DNA of 64,000 nucleotides from Fodinibius halophilus (GCF_011059105.1 NZ_JAALLS010000011.1:1-64000); one strand, 5' to 3'. Positions 34,744 through 44,574 are shown, numbered from the stretch's first letter. Program-made: numbers and translations. The notes: a model not told the origin generated them from the letters alone.

Positions 34744-36525
34744 CTATTTAATGATGGTCATCTTTTTAGTTTTGACCTTTTCATCCGTTTGTAATCGATA
34801 AAAGTAGATGCCGGATGCTAAATCCGAGGTATTAAAGAATTCTGAATGTATGCCTTCGTTTTTGTTCTCATCTACTAGTGATCTCACCTTTCTACCCAGA
34901 ATATCATATACCTCCAGCTTTACAGAACTCCTTTGGGGAAGGATGTATTCAATTAGCGTTTGGTTGTTAAATGGATTGGGATAGTTTTGGCTCAACTGTA
35001 TTTTGTCCGGATATACGTTACGTACAAATATTTTATAGGTGGTATGTTTAGTTTCGCTGCCATTCGCTACTACAACTCCAACTTTCTTCAGATCTTGCCA
35101 CGCCCAATTGGTTTTATGGCTAATAGCATTTTGCCCATTAGCAGGCAGCAGCAGCTGTTTGGTAGTACCATCCTTAAAATATGCAATGACTCCGGCTCCC
35201 ATCGCAGGAATAGATACATCAGTGAGTTCGATACCGACGAATCCTTCGAAAAGAGAAGGAGTAACCTCTATATATTTTGCAGACAGAGGCTGTAACAGGT
35301 CTGTCTGATTTTTGGGTAGGTTAAGGCTGTCTTCACCGGTAAAATTGTAGCTTATTCTGGGTTTGGGATAAGAGGCACTTTCTTCAAAACCATAATTGGG
35401 TACGGTTTTTTCAGACCCGGAAGCAAAATGCCAGAGTTGTGATTGAATATAGTTCGCAGTGTATTCTGAAGTTCCGCCCAACTCATTGGTAATAGCTTCG
35501 ATCAAGGTCACCCCCTGAGGGTTTGACTTGATAGTATCCCAGGTATTAACCCAAAATTGAGAGCCGAACTTTTCTTCGAAATAGAGTGCCCACGACACAT
35601 GATAGTAAGACCCAGGATAAAAACTACTTTGTGGATTGTTAAATATCGAAGCATTGGAATCCAAGTAGTTATAATAATCGTTGACAACATCATAAACTAC
35701 TTCTTCCATGAGGGTTGCGTCCATCTCGGCCCATCGGTCTGATTCTCCCTGCCACTTAGTGGCTTCATACTGTACGGCGTGTTTAAATTCATGGGCCATT
35801 GTCACTTTTACTGCTCCCAACTGGTCACCTTCAGGGTCATCATTTGGTGGGAAGCCTTCTGAAAAGTCATTTTCAATCCTGATATAGGATTCTCCTCCAT
35901 ACGGACTTGGAACGCGCGTTTCTCCATAGTAGCTAGATAGATTGCGTATTTCCACATCATAGGTTCCCAGGGGTGGGATAGGGTCACTATATCCCAGGTT
36001 CTGTACCTCATGACGATACGAGGAATCTGCAGCAGTTGCGACTTCTTCTACATAGTCAGGAGTATTATTATTGTTTTCATCGGCAGCCGGTACAGCATGT
36101 TCACCGGAGGTTTCGTAGTGAATGGTAAAATTACCGTCTGGAGAGTCGTAAGTCTCAGAGGCCTGCATGCTGCTGGAGCCCATCATGGATTTTACCTTTT
36201 GGATGGTAGAAGCAGATAGCTGGTCACGATTCTTAATAAAATCTGAAATGGCGGGTGTACCACACTTGATAGGAAGCTGGCTTTCTTCTTTGAGCTTCGG
36301 AGGCAGCTTTTGGGCCGAATTCGTGGCATAAAATTTATATAGTATCTTTTGATCAAGACTAAGTTTGCCTTCCTGGTAAGCACGATCAATTTTAGTATAA
36401 GGGGAGTGATCATGCGCCCTGATAGCGTTTTGTTGGGCGTTAGCAGTTAATGCAAGTCCCGATAGCAGCAGGACGAGGACAAAAGAGTGAGCCAAAAACT
36501 TCATTGAGAATATTTTATTAGGCAA
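34744..36525 (-). CDS. Secreted metalloprotease-like protein with T9SS C-terminal sorting domain
   Basis: 593 residues from the ATG at 36525; a second ATG at 36504 starts the signal peptide (MKFLAHSFVLVLLLSGLALT, cleavage near ANAQ) and may be the true start. The central region resembles the MXAN_6640 family of putative metalloproteases, with a zinc motif HEFKH in TMAHEFKHAVQYEATKW and a nearby acidic WAEMDATLMEE. The last 85 residues are a type A sorting domain: LSQNYPNPFNNQT, VYDILGRKVRSLV, GIYFYRL, ending KKMTIIK. It should cross the outer membrane by type IX secretion. Confidence 0.87.
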   Translation of the reverse strand: MPNKIFSMKFLAHSFVLVLLLSGLALTANAQQNAIRAHDHSPYTKIDRAYQEGKLSLDQKILYKFYATNSAQKLPPKLKEESQLPIKCGTPAISDFIKNRDQLSASTIQKVKSMMGSSSMQASETYDSPDGNFTIHYETSGEHAVPAADENNNNTPDYVEEVATAADSSYRHEVQNLGYSDPIPPLGTYDVEIRNLSSYYGETRVPSPYGGESYIRIENDFSEGFPPNDDPEGDQLGAVKVTMAHEFKHAVQYEATKWQGESDRWAEMDATLMEEVVYDVVNDYYNYLDSNASIFNNPQSSFYPGSYYHVSWALYFEEKFGSQFWVNTWDTIKSNPQGVTLIEAITNELGGTSEYTANYIQSQLWHFASGSEKTVPNYGFEESASYPKPRISYNFTGEDSLNLPKNQTDLLQPLSAKYIEVTPSLFEGFVGIELTDVSIPAMGAGVIAYFKDGTTKQLLLPANGQNAISHKTNWAWQDLKKVGVVVANGSETKHTTYKIFVRNVYPDKIQLSQNYPNPFNNQTLIEYILPQRSSVKLEVYDILGRKVRSLVDENKNEGIHSEFFNTSDLASGIYFYRLQTDEKVKTKKMTIIK

Positions 36526-36619
36526 AGGGGTTCATTTCTTCCAAAATTAGCCTTAATTTTGGGTTCTACAAAAGAAACAAATTTTAAGTACGCATTTCTA
36601 ACAACGGATAGCAACAGCT

Positions 36620-37582
36620 ATGTACGAAGTAATACTGTATTATAAGTTTAATGAAATTGAAGATCCCGAAACATTTTGTGAGGAACACAAGGCGTTTTGT
36701 AAAGAGCTAGGTGTAAAGGGGCGCATCTATATCGGAGAAGAAGGGATTAACGGTACTTTAGGCGGTACCCCGGAGCAGGTAACAAAGTATAAAGAACACT
36801 TAACAACTATCCCCGGTTTTGACGGTATTGACTTTAAGACTGATACGAGCGAGTATGTTCCGTTTGCCAAGTTAAAGTGTAAAACGCGTGATGAGCTTGT
36901 TGCTATCCACAAAGAAGGGGTCGATCCTGACGATGGCGGGGCATACCTTGAGCCCGAGGAATGGAAGCAGGTTATGGAGTCGGAGGAAGACTATGTGCTC
37001 ATCGATGTGCGGAATGATTATGAGTCTAAGATTGGGCATTTTGAAGGCGCCGTTACTCCCAAAGTCGAAAACTTTTACGAATTCCCCGACTGGCTCGAAG
37101 AGTTTGAGAATAAGGTCGATAAGGACAAAAAAGTATTAATGTATTGCACCGGCGGTATTCGTTGCGAGAAGTTTTCAGTTCTTATGAAAGAAAAGGGCTG
37201 GGATGATGTGAACCAGCTGCACGGCGGAATTTTACGCTATGCTCATGAAGAGGGCGGAGATCACTACAAAGGTAAGTGCTTTGTTTTTGATGATCGCTTG
37301 GTGGTTCCGGTGAATGAAGATGATATGGACCCTATTGCTGAGTGCGAGATTACAGGAAAGCCCGCAGATACCTATATAAACTGTGCTAATATGGAGTGCA
37401 ATAAGCTCTTTGTCTGTTCCGAAGAAGGAGCAAGGAAGATGGAAGGCTGCTGTAGCGAGGAGTGTCGTCAGAGCGAATATAAGCGTCCCTTTGATCCCGA
37501 AAATGCATTTCGCCCGTTTCGAAAATGGTACAACTATTTTGATGAGGACTTCAAAGAACGAGAGGTGGAAGAAAAGCAATAG
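36620..37582 (+). CDS. trhO: tRNA uridine-34 hydroxylase (rhodanese domain)
   Basis: 320 residues, YceA/TrhO family. N-terminal acylphosphatase-like domain (YIGEEGINGTLGGTPEQV), then a rhodanese domain with VLIDVRNDYESKIGHF and active-site loop MYCTGGIRCEKFS, then a cysteine-rich C-terminal segment (NCANMECNKLFVCSEEG, CCSEECR) characteristic of the longer TrhO group. TrhO makes 5-hydroxyuridine at the wobble position of tRNAs using oxygen. It stands alone. Confidence 0.92.
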   Translation: MYEVILYYKFNEIEDPETFCEEHKAFCKELGVKGRIYIGEEGINGTLGGTPEQVTKYKEHLTTIPGFDGIDFKTDTSEYVPFAKLKCKTRDELVAIHKEGVDPDDGGAYLEPEEWKQVMESEEDYVLIDVRNDYESKIGHFEGAVTPKVENFYEFPDWLEEFENKVDKDKKVLMYCTGGIRCEKFSVLMKEKGWDDVNQLHGGILRYAHEEGGDHYKGKCFVFDDRLVVPVNEDDMDPIAECEITGKPADTYINCANMECNKLFVCSEEGARKMEGCCSEECRQSEYKRPFDPENAFRPFRKWYNYFDEDFKEREVEEKQ

Positions 37583-37719
37583 TAAATAGCCCAAAAATGG
37601 TTTGAGCTTTGGAGCTTTTTATGAATTGTTTTTCCACGTAGGTTTCTTTCCTTTTACACAATAAAAATGGAAAATCCGGTGGGGAATCTGTAACAAAACT
37701 ACGTGTTGATGCTCTTGTT

Positions 37720-37746
37720 ATATACTGGGATTTAATTCCAGTATAT
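37720..37746. promoter_or_regulatory. Inverted repeat upstream of subtilase gene
   Basis: Perfect 9-base arms ATATACTGG (37720-37728) and CCAGTATAT (37738-37746) with a 9-base centre, ending 34 bases before the start codon of the subtilase. It could be an operator or a leader hairpin; no binding protein can be named. Confidence 0.45.
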
Positions 37747-37780
37747 GGCAAATAATAAATTCTAATAAATTTAGAGCATC

Positions 37781-39376
37781 ATGAGACGATTAATTATTCA
37801 TAAGTCGATTATTATCTTTTGCATTGTACTATTCTGCTCAGGGTGTAGTGATCAGTTAAGTACACAAACAAGTGTACCTCCATCACAAGAAGATGTTGAA
37901 TTACATCCAGGGGAAAACAATAGCAAAGCCATAAACAAAACACACAATCGCTATCTCGTAACGTTTAAGAATCAGTCTAAGGGTTTAGCCAGCACCAGCA
38001 TGGCTAAGCAAGCTGTAGAAAAAACTAAGAGAGTACTTTCGTCCTCGAGTATTCCAAGTAAATCCTTAATTCATCAATACAAATGGACTTCACAAGGGTT
38101 TGCGGCAGAATTAACAGCGAAGCAGGTAAATAAGCTCCGAGACCATCCATTGGTAGATCGAGTTGTTAAAGACTATTATGCGATAGCGATCTCCTCATTT
38201 TCGGAAAACCCACAATTGCAACGTAAAGAAAGTGTAACAGCTGCTTCTCAAAGTATACCTTGGGGCGTTAGTCGCGTTAATGGCCCTCTTGATGGTACTG
38301 GTAAGACAGCATGGGTACTAGATACTGGTGTGGATGTGGATCATCCGGACTTAGATATTGATCACAATCGCACAGTTTCTTTTTTAACTAATGAGGGCAC
38401 TGATGATGGCCATGGCCATGGTACACATGTTGCAGGGACAATTGCAGCATTAAATAATAGCCGAGATGTAGTAGGTGTAGCTGCAGGTGCCCAGGTTGTA
38501 GGCGTAAAGGTATGTGACAGCGGTGGTGGTTGCTTCGTTAGTGACGTTAAAGCTGGTGTTGATTATGTTGCCAGTCGATTCTCATCAGGAGATGTAGCAA
38601 ATTTAAGTTTGGGTTACCATAAAAATGCATCAACCGATATTCCCCTTTCTGATCTGGAAAATTCAATTAAGAGTGCGGCTAATAGTGGCTTAAAGTTTAC
38701 TATAGCAGCAGGCAATAATGGTGACAATGCGAATAATTATTCACCTTCCAGGGTTGAACATTCAAATGTTTGGACAATCTCCGCTTATAATAACAATGAT
38801 TCATTCGCATATTTTTCAAACTATGGTAATCCCCCTATTGAATATGGTGCGCCGGGCGTTAGTATTAAATCTCTTTGGAAAGGAGGTGGGGTTAATACAA
38901 TAAGTGGAACTTCCATGGCAGCACCTCACATGGCAGGTCTTTTACTGGCTTCTGATAACGGAATTGCAACAGATGGCTATGTTAGTAGTGATCCAGATGG
39001 TACTGCAGACCCAATTGTTGTTGCCGATCAAGATCTGCCCCTTAGTGTTAATGTGTCGGGGCCAGGTTATGTGAATTCCGGTGAGCTAGGGATGTTCTAC
39101 AGTAGCGTGTCAAATGCAGAAGGATCCGTGAGTTATCAATGGTACTATCGCGTTTCTCCGACTAGTCCTTGGGTATTGGATACTGGAGCAACAAGCTCAT
39201 CGTATGCACGCATATTTGATAATCCTGGGGGGTATGAAGATCAAGCTGTTAAAGTGGAAGTTACGAGTGCTGGAGAAACAGCTTCTGATGTGCATTCATT
39301 TATCGTGTTGAAATGTGATAATCAATATAGCAATTCTGAAGGAAGCCAAATATTAAATCCTTGCCCGATAAAGTAG
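37781..39376 (+). CDS. Subtilisin-like serine protease (S8) lipoprotein
   Basis: 531 residues. A lipoprotein signal ends in LFCSGC with Cys22. A propeptide inhibitor-like region (about 55-125, RYLVTFKNQSKGL) is followed by the S8 domain with catalytic Asp181 (VLDTGVDVDHPDL), His213 (DGHGHGTHVAGT), oxyanion Asn312 (AAGNNGDN) and Ser378 (ISGTSMAAPHMAG). The last 110 residues look like an Ig-type domain (VSGPGYVNSGELG, YQWYYRVSP). It probably degrades proteins at the cell surface. It is a single gene with a palindrome before it and a terminator after it. Confidence 0.9.
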   Translation: MRRLIIHKSIIIFCIVLFCSGCSDQLSTQTSVPPSQEDVELHPGENNSKAINKTHNRYLVTFKNQSKGLASTSMAKQAVEKTKRVLSSSSIPSKSLIHQYKWTSQGFAAELTAKQVNKLRDHPLVDRVVKDYYAIAISSFSENPQLQRKESVTAASQSIPWGVSRVNGPLDGTGKTAWVLDTGVDVDHPDLDIDHNRTVSFLTNEGTDDGHGHGTHVAGTIAALNNSRDVVGVAAGAQVVGVKVCDSGGGCFVSDVKAGVDYVASRFSSGDVANLSLGYHKNASTDIPLSDLENSIKSAANSGLKFTIAAGNNGDNANNYSPSRVEHSNVWTISAYNNNDSFAYFSNYGNPPIEYGAPGVSIKSLWKGGGVNTISGTSMAAPHMAGLLLASDNGIATDGYVSSDPDGTADPIVVADQDLPLSVNVSGPGYVNSGELGMFYSSVSNAEGSVSYQWYYRVSPTSPWVLDTGATSSSYARIFDNPGGYEDQAVKVEVTSAGETASDVHSFIVLKCDNQYSNSEGSQILNPCPIK

Positions 39377-39397
39377 CAAATAATGGTCAGTATTTTT

Positions 39398-39438
39398 CGC
39401 CCTCTGCTAATTATTAGGCGGAGGGCGTTTTATTTTTT
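39398..39438 (+). terminator. Intrinsic terminator after subtilase
   Basis: Stem CGCCCTC (39398-39404) with GAGGGCG (39421-39427), extendable by a wobble and two GC pairs, followed by TTTTATTTTTT. It lies 22 bases after the protease stop codon. Confidence 0.85.
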
Positions 39439-39485
39439 CGGTGTTAGTCCCTAAAAAATGGTAATGTAACTTCGAAGGGTACAGT

Positions 39486-40196
39486 TTAGCTATTTTCTTG
39501 TATTGATAGCATAACTTGTTCTGTGAGCTTGTCGCACTCTTCACCTTTAAAAGTAAGAAGGTCTATTTCATCCAGCATTTCAGATAGTTGGTCTCGAAGC
39601 ATATTCTTTGCCCGGTGCAGCCTCACCTTTACATTAGGGCGTGATATTTCCAGGAGCTCGGCCGTTTCTTTCGTACTTAATTGTTCAATTTCTCGCATAA
39701 TTAGCACGCTGCGATACTTCGGGGGCAATGTATCGATCGCTTTTTCAAGATGGGTATTCATATCTTTTTGGATTACTTGGGTATCAGGCGAATATTCCCT
39801 GCTGCTACTTTTTTGATCCGAAATTTGTGTATCAGTTACAGAATAGAGGTCAGAAAACCTGCTATTCGACTTTTTCTTTTTAAGTGCTTCGTTTATAGCA
39901 ATGCGTATTAACCAGGTCGAAAACTGTGCCTCTCCTCTAAATTGGGAGAGCTTGCTAAAGGCTTTCAGGTAGGTTGTTTGCATTACGTCTTTTATGTTCT
40001 GCCTGTCTTTCAGATATCCCCGGATTATGCGAAAAAGCTGCTGGTTATAGCGTTGAATGATGATTTCAAATAACTTGGTATTCCCTTCTTGCACTTTTTT
40101 TACAAGCGTTTTATCAGGCAGGCTGTCATAATTATTAGTATCTGAATTCATCACGCTAGAAAGTTTTCTGTAACCTTTTCCGGTTTCTGCGATCAA
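39486..40196 (-). CDS. ECF-type RNA polymerase sigma factor
   Basis: 236 residues from the ATG at 40196; a later ATG at 40151 (MNSDTNNYDSLPDKTLVKKV) gives the more usual N-terminus. Region 2 (FEIIIQRYNQQLFRIIRGYL, DVMQTTYLKAFSKL, FSTWLIRIAINEALKKKK) and region 4 (LPPKYRSVLIMREIEQLSTK, ISRPNVKVRLHRAKNML) are clear. A 30-residue C-terminal tail is unusual. No anti-sigma gene is adjacent; the divergent gene encodes a small membrane protein. Possible targets include the T9SS regulon, as PorX in Porphyromonas acts with an ECF sigma factor, but that link is inferred. Confidence 0.88.
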   Translation of the reverse strand: MIAETGKGYRKLSSVMNSDTNNYDSLPDKTLVKKVQEGNTKLFEIIIQRYNQQLFRIIRGYLKDRQNIKDVMQTTYLKAFSKLSQFRGEAQFSTWLIRIAINEALKKKKSNSRFSDLYSVTDTQISDQKSSSREYSPDTQVIQKDMNTHLEKAIDTLPPKYRSVLIMREIEQLSTKETAELLEISRPNVKVRLHRAKNMLRDQLSEMLDEIDLLTFKGEECDKLTEQVMLSIQENS

Positions 40197-40236
40197 ATAA
40201 CAAAATTAATTACTAATAATCATAAAATGAGGATTT

Positions 40237-40578
40237 ATGCTACTTACTACAGTTATGTTATTTGCATTGGCAGCGGTACTTGGAGTTGTTCTAATAATCA
40301 AAGTGTTTAAAGATGAGGAGACCCCCAAAGCAGTGGTGTACAGCCATGGTGGGGCAGCAGCCCTTGCATTGGTTTTACTGATTATAACCTATATGAAACA
40401 GGGGGAATCGTTACTATTGATAAGCCTGTTGATTTTTGTAGTTGCAGCACTGGGTGGCTTTGTAATGTTTGGGCTTGATATTTCGAAGAAGTCAATTCCA
40501 AAATGGTTGTCGGTGGTTCATGCATTGGCAGCGGTAACAGGTTTTATTTTGTTGTTGTATGCGGCCTTTGGTGCATAG
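40237..40578 (+). CDS. Small four-helix membrane protein
   Basis: 113 residues with four hydrophobic helices (about 2-23, 36-53, 60-80, 90-112) separated by short basic loops; no family recognised with confidence. GAGG lies 5 bases before the ATG. It ends 17 bases before the DUF2231 gene on the same strand and is divergent from the sigma-factor gene, so the pair of membrane proteins probably forms a small operon. Confidence 0.75.
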   Translation: MLLTTVMLFALAAVLGVVLIIKVFKDEETPKAVVYSHGGAAALALVLLIITYMKQGESLLLISLLIFVVAALGGFVMFGLDISKKSIPKWLSVVHALAAVTGFILLLYAAFGA

Positions 40579-40595
40579 GTTGCGGAGTGGATAAT

Positions 40596-41060
40596 ATGTG
40601 GCAGTCAATTAAGAAAGGGCAATTGTTAGGGCATCCAATTCACCTGATGCTTGTGCATTTTCCTACAGCCCTTTTTACAAGTGCACTTATTTTGAATTTA
40701 TTGGGCCTGTTCGTGCAAAATTCCTTGCTTCATAAAACCTCATTTTATGTGGTGCTATTTGGCCTGGCTGGTGGAGTATTAGCCGCATTCTTTGGTTTCT
40801 TGGATTACGCAAAGTTAGGGGATAGCCCTAAGGTGTTTAAGATAGCTACCTGGCATGGCGGAGTTCAGTTATTAGTGCTTATGCTTTTTATAGTAGTAGC
40901 GGGTATACAATATCGTGCTTATCCAGATATAAGAGCACCCGGTCTTTTGCAACTGGGGCTAATGGGATTAGGGGTAGGATTATTGATTACAGGTAATTAT
41001 TTGGGTGGTGAACTGGTATTATCTTACAAGGTTGGTTTGGATGAAAGCCGGGACGGATAA
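40596..41060 (+). CDS. DUF2231 membrane protein
   Basis: 154 residues from the ATG at 40596; in-frame upstream codons overlap the previous gene. The segment GHPIHLMLVHFPTALFTSAL with paired histidines near the N-terminus, then GFLDYAKL and four membrane helices, marks the DUF2231 family, often linked with redox or heme-type membrane functions. The pairing with the 113-residue membrane protein suggests a complex. Function unproven. Confidence 0.82.
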   Translation: MWQSIKKGQLLGHPIHLMLVHFPTALFTSALILNLLGLFVQNSLLHKTSFYVVLFGLAGGVLAAFFGFLDYAKLGDSPKVFKIATWHGGVQLLVLMLFIVVAGIQYRAYPDIRAPGLLQLGLMGLGVGLLITGNYLGGELVLSYKVGLDESRDG

Positions 41061-41073
41061 CTGTTAGTTATCT

Positions 41074-41907
41074 TTATTTTAAGAAAGCTTTGGCAATAGA
41101 GGTAAATCGGCTCGGTTTATCGAGGAAGGCGTAATGCCCTGCATTATCAATGACCACTAATGCCGCATTTTCAATACCTTCTTCCATACGCTCAGCTTGG
41201 TAGAGGGGGGCGGCCTCATCATTTTCACCCCACAGCAGCAGTACTTCGTGCGGAATGTTGGGCAGCGAAGGTTCCAGGTATTCAGTGACTGTCTGGACAA
41301 AAGTTTTGCGCATCACGCCACTGAGTTTGCTGTAGTCGCTGGAACCCAGTGATTTCCACAGGGATGTTTGGCGGAGACGGTTAAGGGCCTTTTTTCGCAG
41401 TTTGGATGGCAGAATATAGAACGGGACTTTCAACGATTTGGCCAAGTGCTTTTTAAAATAGTAGCTAAAGCTGCGCTTGGGTTTCATCCCGGCCCCTCCC
41501 GTGATTAGTACTTTTTCTACCAACGATTTGGCTTCCGGTCTGGCACAAAGTTTTAGGGCAATGCGGCCGCCAAAGGAATGTACCAAAAGATCCACGGTGC
41601 CCAATTCTTGGTCCTTGATAAATTGCTGAATCAGATTAGCATAGTTGTCAACATTCCATGCCTCGTTGGGGACAGAAGAGTTGCCAAAGCCGGGCAGGTC
41701 GAGCAAAAAACAGTCTCGCTGTTCAGAAAGTTGCTGGGCCAGCGGCATCATTACTTCTTTATTACTGCCCCAGCCATGGAGAATAACCAAAGGCTTATTG
41801 TTTCCCATCCCCACACGCGCATAAGAGATAGAGAGGTCGTTGTAGTGATATATTTTTATAGTTTCCATATCTGGGCCAAACATCGAATTATTTTTGGCGT
41901 CAAACAA
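41074..41907 (-). CDS. Alpha/beta-fold hydrolase
   Basis: 277 residues from the ATG at 41907; the ATG at 41865 (METIKIYHYNDLSISYARVG) is probably nearer the true start. The oxyanion loop LHGWGSNKEVMMPLAQQL, DLPGFGNS, the nucleophile elbow LVHSFGGRIALKL, an acid in LLWGENDEAAPL and a His in NAGHYAFLDKPS make up the Ser-Asp-His triad. Substrate unknown; it is cytosolic. Convergent with the DUF2231 gene. Confidence 0.87.
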   Translation of the reverse strand: MFDAKNNSMFGPDMETIKIYHYNDLSISYARVGMGNNKPLVILHGWGSNKEVMMPLAQQLSEQRDCFLLDLPGFGNSSVPNEAWNVDNYANLIQQFIKDQELGTVDLLVHSFGGRIALKLCARPEAKSLVEKVLITGGAGMKPKRSFSYYFKKHLAKSLKVPFYILPSKLRKKALNRLRQTSLWKSLGSSDYSKLSGVMRKTFVQTVTEYLEPSLPNIPHEVLLLWGENDEAAPLYQAERMEEGIENAALVVIDNAGHYAFLDKPSRFTSIAKAFLK

Positions 41908-41985
41908 GCACGATATTGTAAGGATTAGCTATCGAAGTGGTCTTACTAGAGAGAGTAATATAAAATATGAGGAGAGAGGGAAGCT

Positions 41986-42519
41986 ATGAAAAGAAAAATA
42001 TTTTTCTGGCTGGAAAAGTTGAAAATTACACCTGGAGAACGAATAACCATTTCAGGTCTACTTATCTTACTGGTTGTATTGGCAATTATAAATTTTGGAA
42101 TATCAAAGCCAGAACCATTTGAAGAGCGGAGATATCATGAACTTGAGCAGCAGTTCGATAAACGCACAAACATGCTTGAAAAACAAAGGGAAAAGGTGTT
42201 GTCAAAGTATAATCCTCCCAAACGACAGCGACATATTATGGCTGATATGGATACTTTGCCTACCGATACTATTGATCCTGCCCCGGAGAACAAAGCCGGT
42301 AGCGACAGCACTAACCACCGAATTAACATTAATGTGGCCTCACAGGTACAGTTAGAATCACTCCCGGGAATTGGTCCGACCTATGCCAAACGTATTATCA
42401 AGTACCGGCAAGAACATGGTAAGTTTGATGCAATTACGGAGCTGAAAAAAATAAAGGGAATTGCTCAAAAGCGACTGGATAAATTGAAACCATTTATCAA
42501 ACTTAAGGATCCTAATTAA
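41986..42519 (+). CDS. ComEA-like helix-hairpin-helix protein with membrane anchor
   Basis: 177 residues: a single N-terminal membrane helix (about 23-42, ISGLLILLVVLAIINFGI), a charged coiled segment, and a C-terminal double helix-hairpin-helix of the ComEA type (INVASQVQLESLPGIGPTYA, IIKYRQEHGKFDAITELKKI, GIAQKRLDKLKPFI). It should bind double-stranded DNA at the periplasmic face, as in natural transformation. It is 15 bases upstream of porX on the same strand. Confidence 0.85.
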   Translation: MKRKIFFWLEKLKITPGERITISGLLILLVVLAIINFGISKPEPFEERRYHELEQQFDKRTNMLEKQREKVLSKYNPPKRQRHIMADMDTLPTDTIDPAPENKAGSDSTNHRININVASQVQLESLPGIGPTYAKRIIKYRQEHGKFDAITELKKIKGIAQKRLDKLKPFIKLKDPN

Positions 42520-42534
42520 TATAGACGGATCTCA

Positions 42535-44088
42535 ATGGCAACACGTATTTTATGGGCTGATGACGAGATCGATCAGTTAAAGCCCCACATCATCTTTTTG
42601 GAAAATAAAGATTTTGAAGTCACTCCCGTGACCAATGGGGACGATGCTATTACGCTTATACAAGAGCGTCCGTTTGATATTATTTTTCTTGATGAGCAGA
42701 TGCCCGGAATGGATGGGTTGGCTACGCTAAACAGGATAAAGACCCTGCAACCGGCTCTGCCCGTAGTCATGATTACGAAAAGTGAAGAGGAGTCGATCAT
42801 GGAGGAGGCAATCGGGGGTAAAATATCCGATTACCTAATTAAGCCGGTGAATCCTAACCAGATTCTTTTAACAGTAAAGCGGATTTTAGAACGACGCCGG
42901 ATTCGTAACGAAAAATTTGCCCAGTCGTACCTCCGCAATTTTAATAAACTTTCTGCAAAGATCAGTAAAGAGGCCAGCTGGGAAGAATGGATTGAGATCT
43001 ACCAGCAGCTTACTCGCTGGGATATTGACTTGGAATCGGGAGAAGAATCGCTGCGACAGGTTTTGGCAGATCAATACCGAGAAGCTAACAACATGTTTGG
43101 CCGATTTATTGAAGATAATTATAAGTCGTGGCTGGATAAGGACACCCCCGAACGCCCGGCTCTTTCCACGGATTTAGTTGATGAATATGTGCTGCCGCAT
43201 GTTAAAAACGGGCAAACGACCCTCTTTTTGGTGATCGACTGCATGCGATACGATCAGTGGTTGTTATTTGAGAGTTTGCTTAAGGACGATTTTAGTATAG
43301 ATACTGATTTCTATTATTCGATATTGCCCACGGCCACGCCTTATTCTAGAAATGCTATATTTTCGGGTTTATTTCCACTGGAAATACAAAAGAAGTATCC
43401 GGATTTATGGCACCAGGGAGAGGATGAGACTTCCTTAAACCGGTATGAAAAAGAACTATTGTTGAAACAGCTTGAGCGGAAAGGCCTTGATACAAAGCTT
43501 ACGTATGAGAAAGTATTGAATACCGAAGAAGGACGGGCAGTTACTGATAGTATTCATAACTACCTGCAGGTTCCTCTAAGTACCTTTGTGTATAACTTTG
43601 TAGATACATTGGTGCACTCGCGGTCCGATTCTGATGTACTAAAAGAGATTGCACCCGATGTGCCGGCCTTCCGATCGTTGACGAAAACCTGGTTCCAACA
43701 TTCTACGCTTTTTGAAATTTTTAAATCATTGGCCGAAGAGGAGGTTGTAATTGTAGTAACGAGTGATCATGGTGCGGTGCGGGCCCTCCGCGATACAAAG
43801 GTTTTGGGAGATCGTGATACCTCTACCAGTCTGCGCTATAAGTACGGTCGTAACCTGTCGGCTGAAGAGGATGTCACAATGATTATTGATAATCCAAAGG
43901 AATACCAATTGCCGACTCCGGGGCACGCCAATAATTATATTATAGCCAAAGAAAATTATTATTTCGTATACCCTACCAATTATCATCACTATCAAAATCG
44001 CTATCGCGATACGTTTTTGCATGGCGGTGCAAGCATGGAAGAGATGATCTTACCCATTGCTACTTTGCGTCCCAAATCGATGTTATAG
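42535..44088 (+). CDS. porX: PorX-type response regulator with PglZ domain (T9SS regulator)
   Basis: 517 residues. The receiver has [14 protein letters not shown], the phosphoacceptor Asp53 ([15 protein letters not shown]), the switch Thr near 81 ([11 protein letters not shown]) and Lys near 103 ([12 protein letters not shown]). A helical linker precedes a C-terminal alkaline-phosphatase-superfamily PglZ domain with the metal-binding and catalytic segments [29 protein letters not shown] and [15 protein letters not shown]. This is the architecture of PorX, which controls type IX secretion genes and hydrolyses cyclic or linear oligonucleotides. No PorY kinase is adjacent; the kinase at 55.3 kb is a possible partner. 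Confidence 0.92.
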   Translation: MATRILWADDEIDQLKPHIIFLENKDFEVTPVTNGDDAITLIQERPFDIIFLDEQMPGMDGLATLNRIKTLQPALPVVMITKSEEESIMEEAIGGKISDYLIKPVNPNQILLTVKRILERRRIRNEKFAQSYLRNFNKLSAKISKEASWEEWIEIYQQLTRWDIDLESGEESLRQVLADQYREANNMFGRFIEDNYKSWLDKDTPERPALSTDLVDEYVLPHVKNGQTTLFLVIDCMRYDQWLLFESLLKDDFSIDTDFYYSILPTATPYSRNAIFSGLFPLEIQKKYPDLWHQGEDETSLNRYEKELLLKQLERKGLDTKLTYEKVLNTEEGRAVTDSIHNYLQVPLSTFVYNFVDTLVHSRSDSDVLKEIAPDVPAFRSLTKTWFQHSTLFEIFKSLAEEEVVIVVTSDHGAVRALRDTKVLGDRDTSTSLRYKYGRNLSAEEDVTMIIDNPKEYQLPTPGHANNYIIAKENYYFVYPTNYHHYQNRYRDTFLHGGASMEEMILPIATLRPKSML

Positions 44089-44145
44089 TGGCATTCGCCC
44101 CTTACAGCTTGTATCTTCTTATCTTTTTATCGTAAGTGCTTTGGT

Positions 44146-44574
44146 ATGGAAAAAGAGTTTACAACAAATAGCCCCGAACAAACGATTGCCTTGGGTGAAA
44201 AGATTGGCAATGGACTCACCGCAGGGGATGTTGTGTGTCTGCAAGGTGAATTAGGAGCCGGGAAAACCCACTTTGTTAAGGGTATGGCAAAAGCGTATGA
44301 GATTGACAGTGCCGACGTGCATTCTCCTACCTTTACGTTGATTAATGAATATTCGGGCACAAAAATGCTCTATCATTTCGACTGTTATCGCATGGAGTCG
44401 CCCCGTGAGGCTCTCGAAATTGGAGCCGAAGAATATTTTTATGGCGATGGGATATCCGTTATTGAGTGGCCAGAGCGTATAGAGCCACTTCTGCCCCCCG
44501 AAGCGATTTGGATTTCTATTGAAGCACCCGATAGAGAAAACCGAAAATTTGTCATTAGAAAAAGGGGTTCTTAA
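44146..44574 (+). CDS. tsaE: tRNA threonylcarbamoyladenosine biosynthesis ATPase TsaE
   Basis: 142 residues with the P-loop LQGELGAGKTHFVKGMAKA, SPTFTLINEYSG, and the Walker B-like HFDCYRMESPREALEIGAEE, then VIEWPERIEPLLP. TsaE works with TsaB and TsaD in forming t6A37 on ANN-decoding tRNAs. It follows porX by 57 bases and precedes a small gene. Confidence 0.93.
   Translation: MEKEFTTNSPEQTIALGEKIGNGLTAGDVVCLQGELGAGKTHFVKGMAKAYEIDSADVHSPTFTLINEYSGTKMLYHFDCYRMESPREALEIGAEEYFYGDGISVIEWPERIEPLLPPEAIWISIEAPDRENRKFVIRKRGS

Noticed and set aside
42535-44088. PglZ domain as a sign of a BREX or Pgl phage-defence system
   Set aside because: Here the PglZ domain is fused to a receiver domain as in PorX, and no brxC, brxL or methyltransferase genes are nearby.
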